Part shown: in pieces, positions 25,985 through 38,500 of the stretch
Layout of the letters: every line of letters begins with the position of its first letter
Position numbering within the stretch: position 1 is the stretch's first letter
NCBI GenBank assembly: GCA_016801845.1
Contig: CM028931.1
Span: 23,430,802-23,494,801, forward strand
DNA length: 64,000 bases
Source: Polydactylus sextarius
Taxonomy: Eukaryota; Chordata; Actinopteri; Polynemidae
Direction of reading: 5' to 3'
Notes under the pieces: model-generated
Told to the model about the DNA's origin: nothing
Seen by the model: only the letters and a program-made list of their open reading frames with translations
The model's database searches: none
Translations under genes and position numbers: made by a program

Positions 25985-26690
25985 AATGTCTCGGTAGTGG
26001 TCCTGGACTAACACTTGATGACGGTAGTGGTCTCGGTCTTGGTCCTGGTAGTAGTCCTGGTCTAACACTTGATGACGGTAGTGGTCCTGGACTAACACTT
26101 GATGATGGTAGTGGTCCTGGACTAAAGTCTAATGATGGTCTAGGATGAATGTGACCTGGCCCTAGTCCTAGACTAACACTTAATGACGGTAGTGATCCTG
26201 GACTAACAGTTGATGACAGTAGTAGTCCTGGTCTAAGACTTGATGACAGTAGTGGTCCTTGTCTAACACTTGATGACGGAAGTGGTCTCGGTCCTGATAG
26301 TAGTCCTGGTCTAACACTTGATGATGGTAGTGGTCTTGGTCCTGGTAGTAGTCCTGGTCTAACACTTGATGACGGTAGTAGTCTTGGTCCTAGTACTGGT
26401 CCTGGTCTAATACTTAATGACGGTAGTAGTCCTGGTCTAAGACTTGATGACGGTAGTGGTCTTGGTCCTGGTAGTAGTCCTGGTCTAACACTTGATGACG
26501 GTAGTAGTCTTGGTCCAAGTACTGGTCCTGGTCTAACACTTAAAGGCGGTAGTAGTCTAGGTCCAAGTACTGGTCCTGGTCTAACACTTGATGACAGTAA
26601 TAGTCCTGTTCTAACACTTGACGGTAGTGGTCTTGGTCCTAGTACTGGTCCTGGTCTAAGACTTGATGACGGTCCTGTGATACTGTTTAG
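25985..26690. repeat. 30 bp minisatellite (GGTCCTGGTCTAACACTTGA)
   Basis: About 24 units of GGTCCTGGTCTAACACTTGA plus TGACGGTAGT, with variants of about 18-30 bp. Because most indels are multiples of three, a 258-codon frame stays open on the minus strand (Ser/Pro/Gly/Arg only). I treat it as a repeat, not a gene. Confidence 0.92.
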
Positions 26691-27660
26691 ATTTACCACT
26701 TCAGCTGTAACTACATGAAGACTTGTAGGTTCGTTTCTGCCAACGAACGATCGACTCAACTAAAAGACACAACTTCCTCTAAAGAGCAAATGTGCTGTAA
26801 CGGAACCACGTTTCCACGCTGGTTTCTGACTCACAGGTTGACAAAAACACGATCACATGATGAGGATAAACAAAGAATGTGCAGGTAAACAAAGATCATC
26901 TACAGCCTCTGGGAAAGTATGTTTCTTTTTTCGGCCTTTGTTGACTTTATTTACGGTCGTGCCTGGTTGCTCTCGTTTGAGGTGTTGCATCAGAAAGCTG
27001 TTACACCAGCGTCGTCACATTAGTATTATCTTAAAAAAATATTAATTCTAGACTGTAAGTGATTGCAACACAGGGCTGCTTGTCCTTAAGTGTCTGCAAA
27101 AGACTAACAACGTTAATCTCTAATCAAAGCTGACAGTGGAGGAGCTAATGTAAGTCCTGTAAAACAGTAGTCATTACTGACTCAGTGAGGGTGGTGGTGG
27201 GGGGGTATGAAAACAACAATGGCTGACTGTCTCTGCAGAGTGATGAGCTCATAGATGTTCTCTCAGTTCACTTCGTTTTCAGGATAAAAAAAAAAAAGTA
27301 GAAGCGAAGACGTCGAAACCAATTGAGAAAACCTGTGTTTTCTTCTTTATTTGATGCCACGCATGTTCATTTCATGTTCGCGTATGTAAATATATATGGG
27401 CTATATAAGACTTTGGAGAGTCCATCTGGAAAAACCCAACAAAGTTGTGCGGTTGTGAAATTCATTACAGTGACTGTTGAGGTCTCGACCACAACTCTTG
27501 GCTCTTTTTTCCGGAGGGAGACAGACAAATACCAGCTCCCGACTGTGATTTGATTTGATTTGTTATGTTTTTTTTCTCTCAAAAATGGTTCACATGAGAG
27601 AAGGTTGTGAAACAAGATCTGCTGGGTGAGAGGGCGTCTGGACCACGTTGGCGTACGTAT
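26691..27660. other. Intergenic sequence, nothing recognised
   Basis: No domain or repeat beyond short G and A runs near 27,195 and 27,287. Confidence 0.45.
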
Positions 27661-27689
27661 GCTGTTCACCGGTTTGAAACCCGATTCCC

Positions 27690-28360
27690 TAAAACGTGGG
27701 AAAAACTACTAAAACTACTACAGCGTGGGACCTAATTACTAAAACGTGGGAACTGATTATTAAAACGTGGGAACAAACTACTAAAACATGGGAACAAACT
27801 AGTAAGACGTGGAAACAAACTACTTAGATGTGGGAACAAACTACTAAAACGTGGGACCTAATTAGCAAAACGTTGGAACAAACTACTAAAATGTGGGAAC
27901 TAATTATTAAAACGTGGGAACAAACTACTAAAACATGGGAACAAACTACTAAAACGTGCGAACAAACTACTAAAATTACTAAAATGTGGGAAAAAATTAC
28001 TAAAATGTGGGAACAAACTACTAAAACATGGGAACAAACCACTAAAATTACTAAAATGTGGGAACAAACTACTAAAATGTGGGAACAAACTACTAAAACA
28101 TGGGAACAAACCACTAAAATTACTAAAATGTGGGAACAAACTACTAAAATGTGGGAACAAACTACTAAAACATGGGAACAAACCCCTAAAATTACTAAAA
28201 TGTGGGAACAAACTAGTAAGACGTGGGAACAAACTACTAAAACGTGGGACCTAATTAGCAAAATGTTGGAACAAACTACTAAAATGTGGGAACTAATTAT
28301 TAAAACGTGGGAACAAACTACTAAAACTACTAAAACGTGGGAACAAACTACCATAAAACA
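27690..28360. repeat. 21 bp minisatellite (ACTAAAATGTGGGAACAAACT)
   Basis: About 30 units, mostly 21 bp with 9-12 bp variants, which keeps frames of 185-188 codons open on both strands at once (for example TTKMWEQ on plus). Opposed open frames of identical extent in a tandem repeat are not genes. A SINE-like B box lies immediately upstream at 27,661-27,690. Confidence 0.93.
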
Positions 28361-29170
28361 TGATAACCAACTGGTGCCTGTATAGCGCACTACGCCGTGC
28401 AGCTGTTCAACTGTTCAACAATTGCGTTTTTCCCTAAAAATTCCCAAAAAAAAAAAACTCCTGCTGGGGGTCACTTGTGTTGGATGAATCCAACACCAGC
28501 GGTCGTTGAATCTGGGCTTCGGTCCGAGACGTTCGGCTCAAGAAAACCGCTCTCGGTTCGTTCAAAACGGCGCGGCCCTTCAGCCGATCACCAGCCGAAC
28601 TCTAACCACCCACTGTTTTTAAATCTAGAGATGCAATTTGTGCCATTATTTATAGAACATTGTTTAGTCCCAGTCTGTCCACATCAGGTCTACGGGGGAT
28701 CGCAGTAATGATACTCTGCGATGCGACGGGACGAGGTTTTTTTAGAGACGTGGTCTAAATCTGCGAGGGTTCACTGTGCAGTCAAGCCGGAGACCAAACA
28801 CACCCTGCAGAGTCCATCTGCTGCACAAAACAAAGCTATTAGTGAAATAACAGCTTAACAGGATTATCCGATGACTGTTGTGCAGTTTCATTACACTTAA
28901 AGGAGTCTCCTCCTTTCATCGACTTATTTCTCGCTACTATTCGACTTCTCCTTCCTGCCAGAGCTGCATTCTGCTGCTGCTGACTCCGGTCAACGTCCAC
29001 AGATCAGTCAGACGACAGCAGCAGCAGCAGATCTGGTGTCAGCCAACAAGGATTAAAGGAAGTCAGAGGATCGGCTAAGGCGGCTAGCGGTTAGCAGTTA
29101 GCGGTTAGCTTCGTGAAGTTTAGCAACGTTCACGTGAGATGTGAGTAATGACTCAGGAGGCTGAAGATAC
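28361..29170. other. Intergenic sequence, nothing recognised
   Basis: Contains a CAG run near 29,019-29,030 and repeated GCGGTTAGC near 29,085-29,108. No supported gene. Confidence 0.45.
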
Positions 29171-29860
29171 TGAACTTAAAAAAAAAAAAAAAAAAGAATA
29201 AAAATAAAAATTAGCAAATATTAATAAAAAAAAAATAATTTATTTAAAAAAAAAGAAAAAAAACACGCTAGCGATTTTTTTTGTCAATAGATATTTACAT
29301 TTGTACATTTATTTTCGGTTTATTCTATATTTGAATACAAAAAAGTAAAATAAAAATATAAAATAAATAAAAATAATTTTAAATAATAATAATAATATAT
29401 TATCATTTATAGAATTATATAATTACATATAATTGTAAGAATTTTGATTTGATTTTTTAACTAAAAAAATAATTATTTAAAAAATATACGTTCAATAGTA
29501 TTAAAAAATAATAACAATTTTAAAGAAATAAATATATTCTTAATAATAATATCTTACTATTGATAAAATAATATACTCTAATTATTACTTTATTATTATT
29601 AAATAAATATTATACAATTATTACAAATTATGTATAGAATTATATATAAAATATATGTATATATATTTAAAAAACATATTTATTCAATAATAATTGAGTA
29701 ATAATAATAACATATATTATCATTTTATTAATTATGATAAATTATTATTTAAAATGATTAATAACGACAACAAAAGCAAAATACAATTTCCCATCTCAAA
29801 AAAAAAAAAAATCATTTCTACTCTTTATTATTTTTAATAACAATAACTTACGACAATGGG
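29171..29860. repeat. AT-rich low-complexity block
   Basis: Nearly pure A/T with AAT/ATT triplet runs and A homopolymers; no coding potential. Confidence 0.85.
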
Positions 29861-30889
29861 CAAAACGTGGGCAACAGCTGACTTGAAGTCAGCTGTCCCC
29901 CCCCACCGCCAACAACAACCACCCACCCCCACCCGGCAATATGAATGACAACCATTCACCTCCTCTTTGAGCTTGAGCATCACATGAGCGCTGCCTCCCA
30001 CTCACTCCGACAAACAACAATATCACGTTGTGTCTGCTACGGCGCGGGCTGCCCGGGACTTAGGGAGGGCAGGTAACCTCCACACCGGAAATCATCCGGC
30101 TGCCGACGAGAGGTGGAGTCTGGGTAAACGCGGGTTCGAGAGCGTAGAGGCAGTTAACTAAGTTGTTAAGTAAAAGTAGGGCAGGAGTGTGGGGTTCATG
30201 GGTGGAAAATGATGCTGGAAGAGGTTGCAAAAACAAACAGATGCCACGGCAACGGTGTTTACGAGCTGCGACGGGTTGAGAAACTCTTGGTATTACGTCC
30301 ATAAATTCCTGAGATGTGACTCCCACCACACACACATATATATATGAATTGGAAACTGATGGTGTACTCACAAGTGCCTCTGTGAAATCTGCGCTGGGAT
30401 CAGTGACCGGGGGCCAGAAATCCTCCTCTTTTCTCATCCGTCAAAGGTTTTGTTTCACATTCGTCTCTGTCCGAGTTCCTCTCTCTCTCTTGAGAGAGAG
30501 AGAGAAAGTATCTGCAGTGCTGGAATTCTGTCAGTATGCTAATGTCTAGATCTGCCCCCACCAACCCCCACCCCTCCCCTCCATGGTCAGTGGGTGGAAC
30601 TGCCTCTAACTCCTCCCTCCTTTAGTGGACACTTGCTTCCCTCCTCCAGACCGGACACCCAGGGCAGTAATTACGGTCACGATCCAGATTAACTCCTGGG
30701 TGTGCTCTTGTTGTGCTACTCGTTTAGACTCAGCCAGGACACGGTTACACACTTCACAGACGGGATTACTGATGATGGGATGGCCCGAGTGAGGGGGTTG
30801 GGAAGGTTGGATGACCACAAGGAAGAAGGACAAACGGGTTGGCGGAGGGATCAGACAGGACAAGACTCATAATCTCTGCAGGTGATAAG
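29861..30889. other. Intergenic sequence, nothing recognised
   Basis: Moderate GC content. Open frames at 30,060-30,437 and 30,606-30,863 (minus) have no recognisable domain. Includes the palindromic TCTCTCTC/GAGAGAGAG run at 30,480-30,505. Confidence 0.45.
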
Positions 30890-31660
30890 ATACTGGAAGA
30901 CTGAACATCTCAAGAAAGACAAGTTGAATCAGAAAAAAAAACATCTCTGGAACTTAAAAGAATCACAAATCAAGGGCTGATGAAAGTTCTTTTGGAAGAC
31001 TTTGGATACCACTAAGTTTTCCCATTGATTTCACTCATATGTGTGTGATTTCACCACTAGAATCAAACAGGAAGTGATCAAAAAGGAGACGATACTGGAC
31101 GACTTCTAGGAAAAATCAGGAAAAACATCTCTAGAATGTAAAAGAATCACAAATCAAAGGCTGATGAAAGTTCTTTTGGAAGAACTGAAGGCTGAATTAA
31201 CATTTACCACCAAGTTTTTCCATTGATTTCACTCATATATGTGTGATTTCACCACCAGTCAAACAGGAAGTGATCAAAAAGGAGAAGATACTGGACGACT
31301 TCTAAAAAGAATCAGGAAAAACATCTCTAGAATGTAAAAGAGTCACAAATCAATGAGTTTTATAGAATTTTTTAAAAGACCTAAAGGCTAAAATTAAATT
31401 TAGCACGTATACTTCATGTTTATTTACACGTATATATGCGATTTCCCCACTAGAGTCAAACAGGAAGTGATCAAAAAAGGAGAAGATACCGGAAGACTGA
31501 GTATCTCAAGAAAAAAATCAGGAAAAATCAATGAGTTTTATAGAATTTTTTTTAGAAGAATATAATTCAACTTATCACTGATATTTCACATCGATTTACT
31601 CATATATGTATATATATGTGATTTCACCACCAGAGCCAAACAGGAAGTGATAGGGATAAC
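30890..31660 (+). repeat. Four-copy satellite of about 195 bp
   Basis: Units share AGGAAAAACATCTCTAGAAT, GTAAAAGAATCACAAATCAA, GATGAAAGTTCTTTTGGAAG, TTTCACTCATATATGTGTGA and AAACAGGAAGTGATCAAAAA. The last phrase recurs near 31,066, 31,261, 31,457 and 31,640, giving a period of about 185-195 bp. The last units are shortened. Confidence 0.85.
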
Positions 31661-32029
31661 ATCTATACGTGCTGTTAAGACAATCAGGCTGTTCAAAGAT
31701 CAATGCGGCGACGGTTCAGACGCGAGCACTTTCTTCTTCTACTTGCTGACTCGCGAATGTTCCGGCCGTTGAGGAGCGGAGCTCGGCTTCATTGTTCCAA
31801 GTGGATTTAGAGTCGGTGATGGGATTAGACGGACGGAAGCGTCTGATAGGATGAGACGGAGAGTACGGCGGTAGCACTTAGATTGAAATCTACTGCGGCG
31901 TCAAGTGTCCTTCTATAAAAAGACAAACCAAGTATTACTACATCACTACTGTACTGAACTTTGTTTTGAACATCGTTGTAGGATCCATGTTTTAACACGC
32001 TGCTTCCTGTTCTTACCAACGTGTACTTT

Positions 32030-32230
32030 TACTTTCATTACTGAAGTACATTTACTTATAGATTACTGGTCATACTGAAGTACAGTAAATACTAGATACT
32101 TTAAGACTTTTACTGGAGAATCATTCTAGTACATGTACTTCTACTGTAGTATCTGTACTTCTACTGTAGTATCTGTACTTCTACTTAAGTATCTGTACTT
32201 CTACTGTAGTATATTTTTCAAGTACTTTAT
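32030..32230 (+). repeat. TACTTCTACTGTAGTATCTG minisatellite (copy 2)
   Basis: Same flank (ACTGAAGTACAGTAAATACT) and related 20 bp units as 16,914-17,215, but only five units. Followed downstream by a TTTA run near 32,366-32,390. Confidence 0.85.
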
Positions 32231-33031
32231 AAAACATATGAACCAGTTTGCCATGAACTTAAACACAGATATTTCATAACGAAACACTCCAACACTTGTT
32301 TCAGGGACTCGTCTATAAAACATCTATGGGACTTGGTTACATCATCTGAATCATCATGTTCTTTTTATTTATTTATTTATTTTTTTTTTATTGTATCAAG
32401 CTGCCACCTACTGGTCGTCTCTGGTAACTACAACATGTGCGTTTGATGGATTTTAATGGATGAATGACACGAACCTGACGTGATTGCGGCTTCAAATGAA
32501 AAAGACAAGTTGAGCGACTTTTTAAAATTTTGTATGTATTTCAAAATAAAAGTCTGGAAAAGCATGCGGCAAAAAAACAAAACAAAACAAAACAGAAGAA
32601 ATACAATCATTATTAAAAACATGCAATTGTGAAAAGTTGGACCAGCCAACGTCTTCTACGTCTTCTTCTACTACTTCTCACAAAATACAACAAGATAGAA
32701 AAAAAAAAACTACAAAATAAAACAAGCAAATGTGGGTGAAGACATTCAAAGTTGGATGGGGGGGTTGTTGTTACAGTACAGCACCAGCAGATGGCGGCGT
32801 AACGCTTGAGGTGAAATGGGACATGAAGCTGTTATGGGGTTAAAACTGTGTGTGTGTGTTTGTGTGTGTGTGTTTAATTTGCTTTATCGGTTTAGCTGCG
32901 TCCCAAAAAAAAAAAAGGCACATCGCGTTGTAAAACGGGGAAAAAAGAAAAAAAATTTTTGTTTTCAGGTCCTGCCTTTAGAAAACCCATCCATTTATCC
33001 GTTTTATTTCATTTAAATAAAATCGAACATC

Positions 33032-33084
<53 letters not shown>

Positions 33085-33710
33085 GCGTGTCCGAAAACAA
33101 ACAAACAAACAAAAAAAAACATGATCTGAGCGGTGTGAGTGAATTTTTTTTTTTTTAAAAGAACATAAATACGACAACAAATACAGTACAACTTTTCTTT
33201 TTTTTTTTTTTGTTTTTTTTCTTATTTAAATAAAAGGCAAATTTACTGCATGAGCTCATAGTCAATACAAGAAGATGGTCGTTACAACAAAATACTGTTT
33301 TTTCCATCAACACGACAACCCCCCCCCCCCCCCACCCCCACCCCAACCCGGCCCGAATTAAAAAAAAAACAAACAAACCAAAAAAAAAACAAAACAAAAA
33401 TTTTAACCAACCAATTCGTCCGCGAAAGACCTGAGCTGTACCGAGTAGTCCGCATACAGTGCATCCATTACAAGCAAATACTGAGTACACACAGTACTAA
33501 AGTGTACACGTCAACTACATACTGTTGGTGGTTATTTATTTACTTTACTGGTTTTATTTATTTTTGAAAGATTTTCCCTCCCGTCTTCTAGGAGCGTTCG
33601 GTTTTTCGAGGCCATTTCGTCGCCACTTCAGCGACCGCGGACGTGAATAAACGAAAAAAACAAACAAACAAAAAAAAAACAACATGATATGACGCTTCAG
33701 CTCAGACTGA
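32231..33710. other. Intergenic/3' flanking low-complexity sequence
   Basis: GT run near 32,845-32,875, (AT)n at about 33,035-33,080, C14 tract near 33,320-33,335, and several A/T homopolymers. No gene is recognised; the large open frames on the minus strand derive from these runs. Confidence 0.6.
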
Positions 33711-35313
33711 GGGCCAATCACATTTCTACCCCTACGTGGCGGCTGGCGACGACTTCCGATGACGCGTAACGGTAAAGTAGCGGACGTCTCGTTTCTTTGG
33801 GGAAAGTTTTCGCCCCGATCCCTTAAACACTACCTCACAAAAGGGGTGACGGACGTAAACAACTAAAGTCTGTAGACGCCATCTTTGTTAGGTCGTTACG
33901 CGAGACATGTCGCGCCGTCTTACGCAGCAACTAAAGGCGACTTCTGAGTAGCAGTGACTCGTTTCTTTGGGGAACATTTTCACCCCCGATCCCTAAACGC
34001 TTTGTTTCGAGGGATGAGGGGTAGGGGTGATGGACGCAAACGAGCCTGTGGACGCCATCTTTGTTTGTTCTCATCTGGTCGTCACGGAGACCCGTCGCGC
34101 TGTCTTTACGTGGCGGCTAGTGATGTTTCTTTTGAGGAATGTTTTCGCCCCTTACCCTTACACACTACCCCACCCCCTACCCCATCAGTGGGGTAGTACG
34201 CAAAGGAGTGATGGACACAAACGAGTCTGTGGGCGCCATCTTTGTTTGGTCGTCGCGGAGACTCGTCGCGTCGTCTTTACGTGGCGGCTGGCGACGACTT
34301 CCGATGACGCGTAACGGTAGAGTAGCGGCGTCTCGTTTCTTTGGGGAACGTTTTCACCCCGATCCCTTAAACACTACCTCACAAAAGGGGTGACAGACGT
34401 AAACAACTAAAGTCTGTAGACGCCATCTTTGTTCGGTCGTCACGGAGACATGTTGCGCCGTCTTACACAGCAACTAACGGCGACTTCTGAGAAGCAGTGA
34501 CTTTTTTGTTTGGGGAAAGTTTTCGCCCCGATCCCTAAATTCTAACAGGTAGTGGTACGGGATTGGCCCTAAGTGTGCTACTACAGTAAATAATGGAAAG
34601 AATAGGTAGCGTCCCCCCCAACTGCCCCTTCCCTCGTTTCCGAACTATCCCGCCGACTCTGACCTTCGACTTCGTAGGAGTAGACCGGGTGAAACTACAT
34701 CACAGTGTCAAGGCATAGCGTGGCTCATCATGGCAGAAAACAGGAAGTAGCACCTGATGGTCGGAAATGAGATCAAACGACACAAAAGAAAACGACAAAA
34801 CGCCAGTAACTGTAGTTTTAAGACAAAAATAAAATAGTTGTGGGGGTTTATAAGGATTCCCCCGACTGTTAAGACGTGTTAGTGCCTAGTTTGTTGGGGG
34901 TGGGGGGGGTCTTTTAAAGCGAAAGGCAGCATAAGAATGAAACCATGACACGGAATACTGAGTCTGAAGAAATGCAGCAAATTGTCTCTCTCGCAAAAAA
35001 AAAAACAAAAAAACAAAACAAAACAAAAGTGGATCCACAGTGACGAGATATACGCGCCATCCGTGTCCTCGATCCGCGACGAAGGCGCGGGTCGTCCCTT
35101 GACGTCGTTGGATCCCGTCAGCGCCTCTTTAGCGGGACTACCTCTCTGCTCTACACCACTTCCATGGGAAGCATTGTCAAGATTAGGTGAAGCAGGCGAG
35201 CGGTGGTGATGGTAGTGGTCGGAGGGGGGGTTGGGGGGGGTCAGTGGTGCGACTGTTAGAGCTACATACTGGACGCCGAGGGAGTGGGGGTGTGTGTGTG
35301 TGTGGGGGGGGCT
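33535..35313 (-). other. Probable 3' UTR of the KIAA1549-family gene
   Basis: This is downstream of the stop codon on the minus strand. The first AATAAA hexamers I see on that strand are at about 33,553-33,558 and 33,535-33,540, so a 3' UTR of roughly 1.75 kb is possible. It would contain the MITE at 33,711-34,573 and G-rich tracts near 35,220-35,310. Without transcript data the end is a guess. Confidence 0.35.
33711..34573. mobile_element. Expanded MITE of the GGGCCAATC family with internal tandem repeats
   Basis: Begins GGGCCAATCACATTTCTACC and ends GGGATTGGCCCT. Inside, a roughly 190-290 bp segment is repeated about four times (TCGTTTCTTTGGGGAA, TTTTCGCCCCGATCCCT, GACGCCATCTTTGTT, CGTCTTACGCAGCAACTAA). 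It is unusually GC/CpG-rich compared with the flanks. Non-coding. Confidence 0.8.
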
Positions 35314-35553
35314 TCAGCTGTGGTAGCTGGGCATAGCTGCCTGTTTCTGGGAGAGGCGCAGCAGCTCCTCCCTGATGGCCTTGATCAACGAGGCCGAGGA
35401 GTGGGTGGGCGGAGACGTATCGAGGGGGGGCGGGGCCGACAGGTAGCCCACCACGGGGGTTTCTAGGTGGGCGGGGGGCGCAGACGGCTCCCTCATAACA
35501 CTTCTGGGCATCTGGAAGACAGAGTTGGAGGAGTAGTCAGGACAGTCCGGGAA
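35314..35553 (-). CDS. kiaa1549: KIAA1549 family terminal exon 20
   Basis: A 240 nt coding part, entered in phase 0 after acceptor CCCACCCTCAG. It encodes FPDCPDYSSNSVFQMPRSVM, REPSAPPAHLETPVVGYLSA, a linker, HSSASLIKAIREELLRLSQK and QAAMPSYHS, then TGA at 35,314-35,316. The SLIKAIREELLRLSQKQ end is nearly invariant in the family and fixes the C-terminus. Confidence 0.95.
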   Translation of the reverse strand, partial: FPDCPDYSSNSVFQMPRSVMREPSAPPAHLETPVVGYLSAPPPLDTSPPTHSSASLIKAIREELLRLSQKQAAMPSYHS

Positions 35554-38500
35554 CTGAGGGTGGGAAAAGATTGAAGAAGACAAGAAAAAAAAAGAAGAGG
35601 AGGGAACATGAGGAAAGTGGAGGAGACAGGTGGAGAGAATATCGACTCGAGATGCAACGACTGCAGTTTTCCAAAGAACTTATTTTGTTCTTTGTACAAA
35701 TCTAACTCCAGATGCTGTATTAAAATACAGCGAGACAGTTCCCCTGCAGCAAATCATGAGACTGATGCAGTCTGAGATACGATGCCACAATGGTATGATA
35801 CTAAGATACTACGATGCTACCATGCTACCATGCTATGACGCTACCATGCCTTGATGCTACAATGCTATCACGCTACGATGTGATGATGCTATGATGCTAC
35901 AATGCTATGATTCGATGATGCTAAGATGCTATGATGTGATGATGCTATGATGCTACGATGCCCCGATGGTATGATACTAACATATTACGAGGCTACGGTG
36001 CTACGATGCTCTGATGCTACGATGCGATGATGCTATGATACTACAATGCTATAATGCTAAGATGCAATGATGCTACAATGCTATAATGCTAAGATGCAAT
36101 GATGCTACAATGCTATAATGCTAAGATGCAATGATGCTACTATGCTATGATGCTATGAAACTATGATGCTATGATACAAAGATGCTACAATGCTATGAAG
36201 CTATGATGCTATGATACAATGATGCTACAATGCTACGATGCTATGAAGCTATGATGCTATGATACAAGGATGCTACGATGCTACGAAGCTATGATGCTAT
36301 GATACAATGATGCTACAATGCTACAATGCTACGATGCTATGAAACTATGATGCTATGACACAATGATGCTACAATGCTACGATGCTATGAAGCTATGATG
36401 CAATGATGCTACCATGCTACGATGCTATGAAGCTATGATGCAATGATGCTACCATGCTACGATGCTATGAAGCTATGATACAATGATGCTACAATGCTAC
36501 CATGCTATGAAGCTATGATACAAAGCCACGATGATACAGAGCTATAATTTACTATGATGCTCTTGGTATCATAGCATCATAGCAAATAGCAGAGATACAT
36601 CGTAGCATCAGAGACAGTTTGCAATGTGAAGCACGGCATCGCTAACAAGTCCGCTGGTCTGGCTAATGAGGACTCCTACAAGACAAAGGACAGTTGTTTT
36701 GGACGAAAATGGCGTTGTTGGTCACAGTCTAACTTAACGCAGTCGGAAGGAGGAATCATTTGTTCCGTTTCGCTTGTGAGTCATTGACTTCACATTTTCA
36801 AATCACTGAGTATCTTTCCAAATTTACCGAACTCTAATCACATTTCTAGCGCCGAGCGTTTCGGTTTAGGTTCAACCGTCTCAAACGAATAAACGCGTGA
36901 TCCACTCACTACGTCTTTTTCTGGCTCCACCCGGGAGAAGTCGTCATGGTACTGGTTCCAACCGATGCCTCCGTTCTGGCCCGGAGGAGCTCTGACTCCT
37001 GCTGGGTAACTGTTGAGGCGGCTGGACAGGCCCACCTGTGTGAGATGATGGAGCTGGGCACCTACACACACACACACACACACATTGATCATTTCAGAGC
37101 TACAGAACCTAACACTCAATCCAGCCTCTCTAATATACTCTGATGAAACCATTATAGAGTGAAAAGCACTCTGTCTGTACTCTGCTACAATCCCTAAGGT
37201 AAACGCCTCTATCCGTTTATATGAGCTGTTATGTGATGTTAGTAGCATCATAGACGAGGCTGTCTATGTATTTATGTCTGTGAGGCGCGCTGTGATGAGT
37301 AAAAACAGCTTAGGTTTTGTCTTGATGTTTGCGCCCATGTGTACCTGTAGTACCTCCCACCGGTCGTGGTCTGGCAGACGAGGGCAGCTCGTCGTACAAG
37401 CCCCTGCTGGAGAACAGGCTGTCCGCCTGGAGCTGGTCGCCGTGGCCGCCTGTTTCTCCTGGTGGCAGGTAGCTGGAACCAATGCCTTGTCTGAAATACA
37501 CACACACACACACGCGCAGGAAATACATTTTCATTGAATTCGAGTAGATGGATAATCGATCAAAACATATTCTGCTGCTTTTCTTCTTCTACTGTTTATT
37601 GGAGGTAGTATCCTACTGTTTGTCAGAAGGTTTGAACCATAGATAGATACAAACAGTTGGGTGCTACTACCAATAAACAGTAGAAGAAAAAAAAAAAACA
37701 ATATATTTTGATTGTATGTCTATCTAAACAGTAGGATCCTACTTCCAATAAACAGTAGAAGAAGAAACAAAACAGGATTTGCTTTAATTATCTATCTATG
37801 GTTCATACTTTCTGACAGTTAGATACTACTTCTAATAAAAAGTAGAAGAAGAAAAGAAGATATCTATCTATACATTAGGATACTACTTCCAATAAACAGT
37901 AGAAGAAGAATATTTAGATAGATAGATAGATAAATATCTTCTTTTCTTCTTCTACTGTTTATTGGATGTAGTATCTGACTAATTGTCATAAAGTTTAAAC
38001 CATAGATAGACAGATAGTTCTGAGAACAGCTCTTTGATATGATATAGTAGAATGAATGTATATAAGAGGATATATAGGGACGGATCCTCTTCTTCATCAT
38101 TCGTGAGAGCCAATGACCACCATGCACCCTAAGAAAGTCAGGACTAGTAACGTGGTGGAAACCGCGGCCCAGGTTTATCAGTGAATCAGTGAAAAGTCAA
38201 ATATGCATATTACTAATTCATTGTCTTACACAAATACTCCATTTCCATACATTTAGCTCCACTAACCTCGGTGTCAGGGCTTGGACCGAAGGCGAGGTCA
38301 TACTCAGCTCGGTGAACCTCTGTGGGAGACGAGGAAAGACACAAGGTTCATTAAGAACTACAGTCGACACTGTTGCCGTTTCTATTTGCGTCTCTCGCGT
38401 TTAATCAAAATCCACTTTTCCCTCCGGGGCACCGAAACGCTTAATTGAACTGAAGCTTAACGCTCTAGCCTTCAATGGAAACCTGCGGAGCGCACGTTCT

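Noticed and set aside
25983..26759. 258-codon minus-strand frame rich in Ser, Pro, Gly, Arg
   Set aside because: It is entirely the 30 bp minisatellite read in one frame; no globular segment, splice sites or family resemblance.
27824..28390. 185-188 codon frames on both strands
   Set aside because: A 21 bp tandem repeat keeps several frames open at once; opposite-strand frames of equal extent are not independent genes.
30060..30437. 125-codon minus-strand frame
   Set aside because: No family resemblance; it crosses CA/TA microsatellite sequence.
35284..35840. Plus-strand frames opposite exon 20 (60 and 74 codons)
   Set aside because: Shadows of the conserved minus-strand terminal exon.
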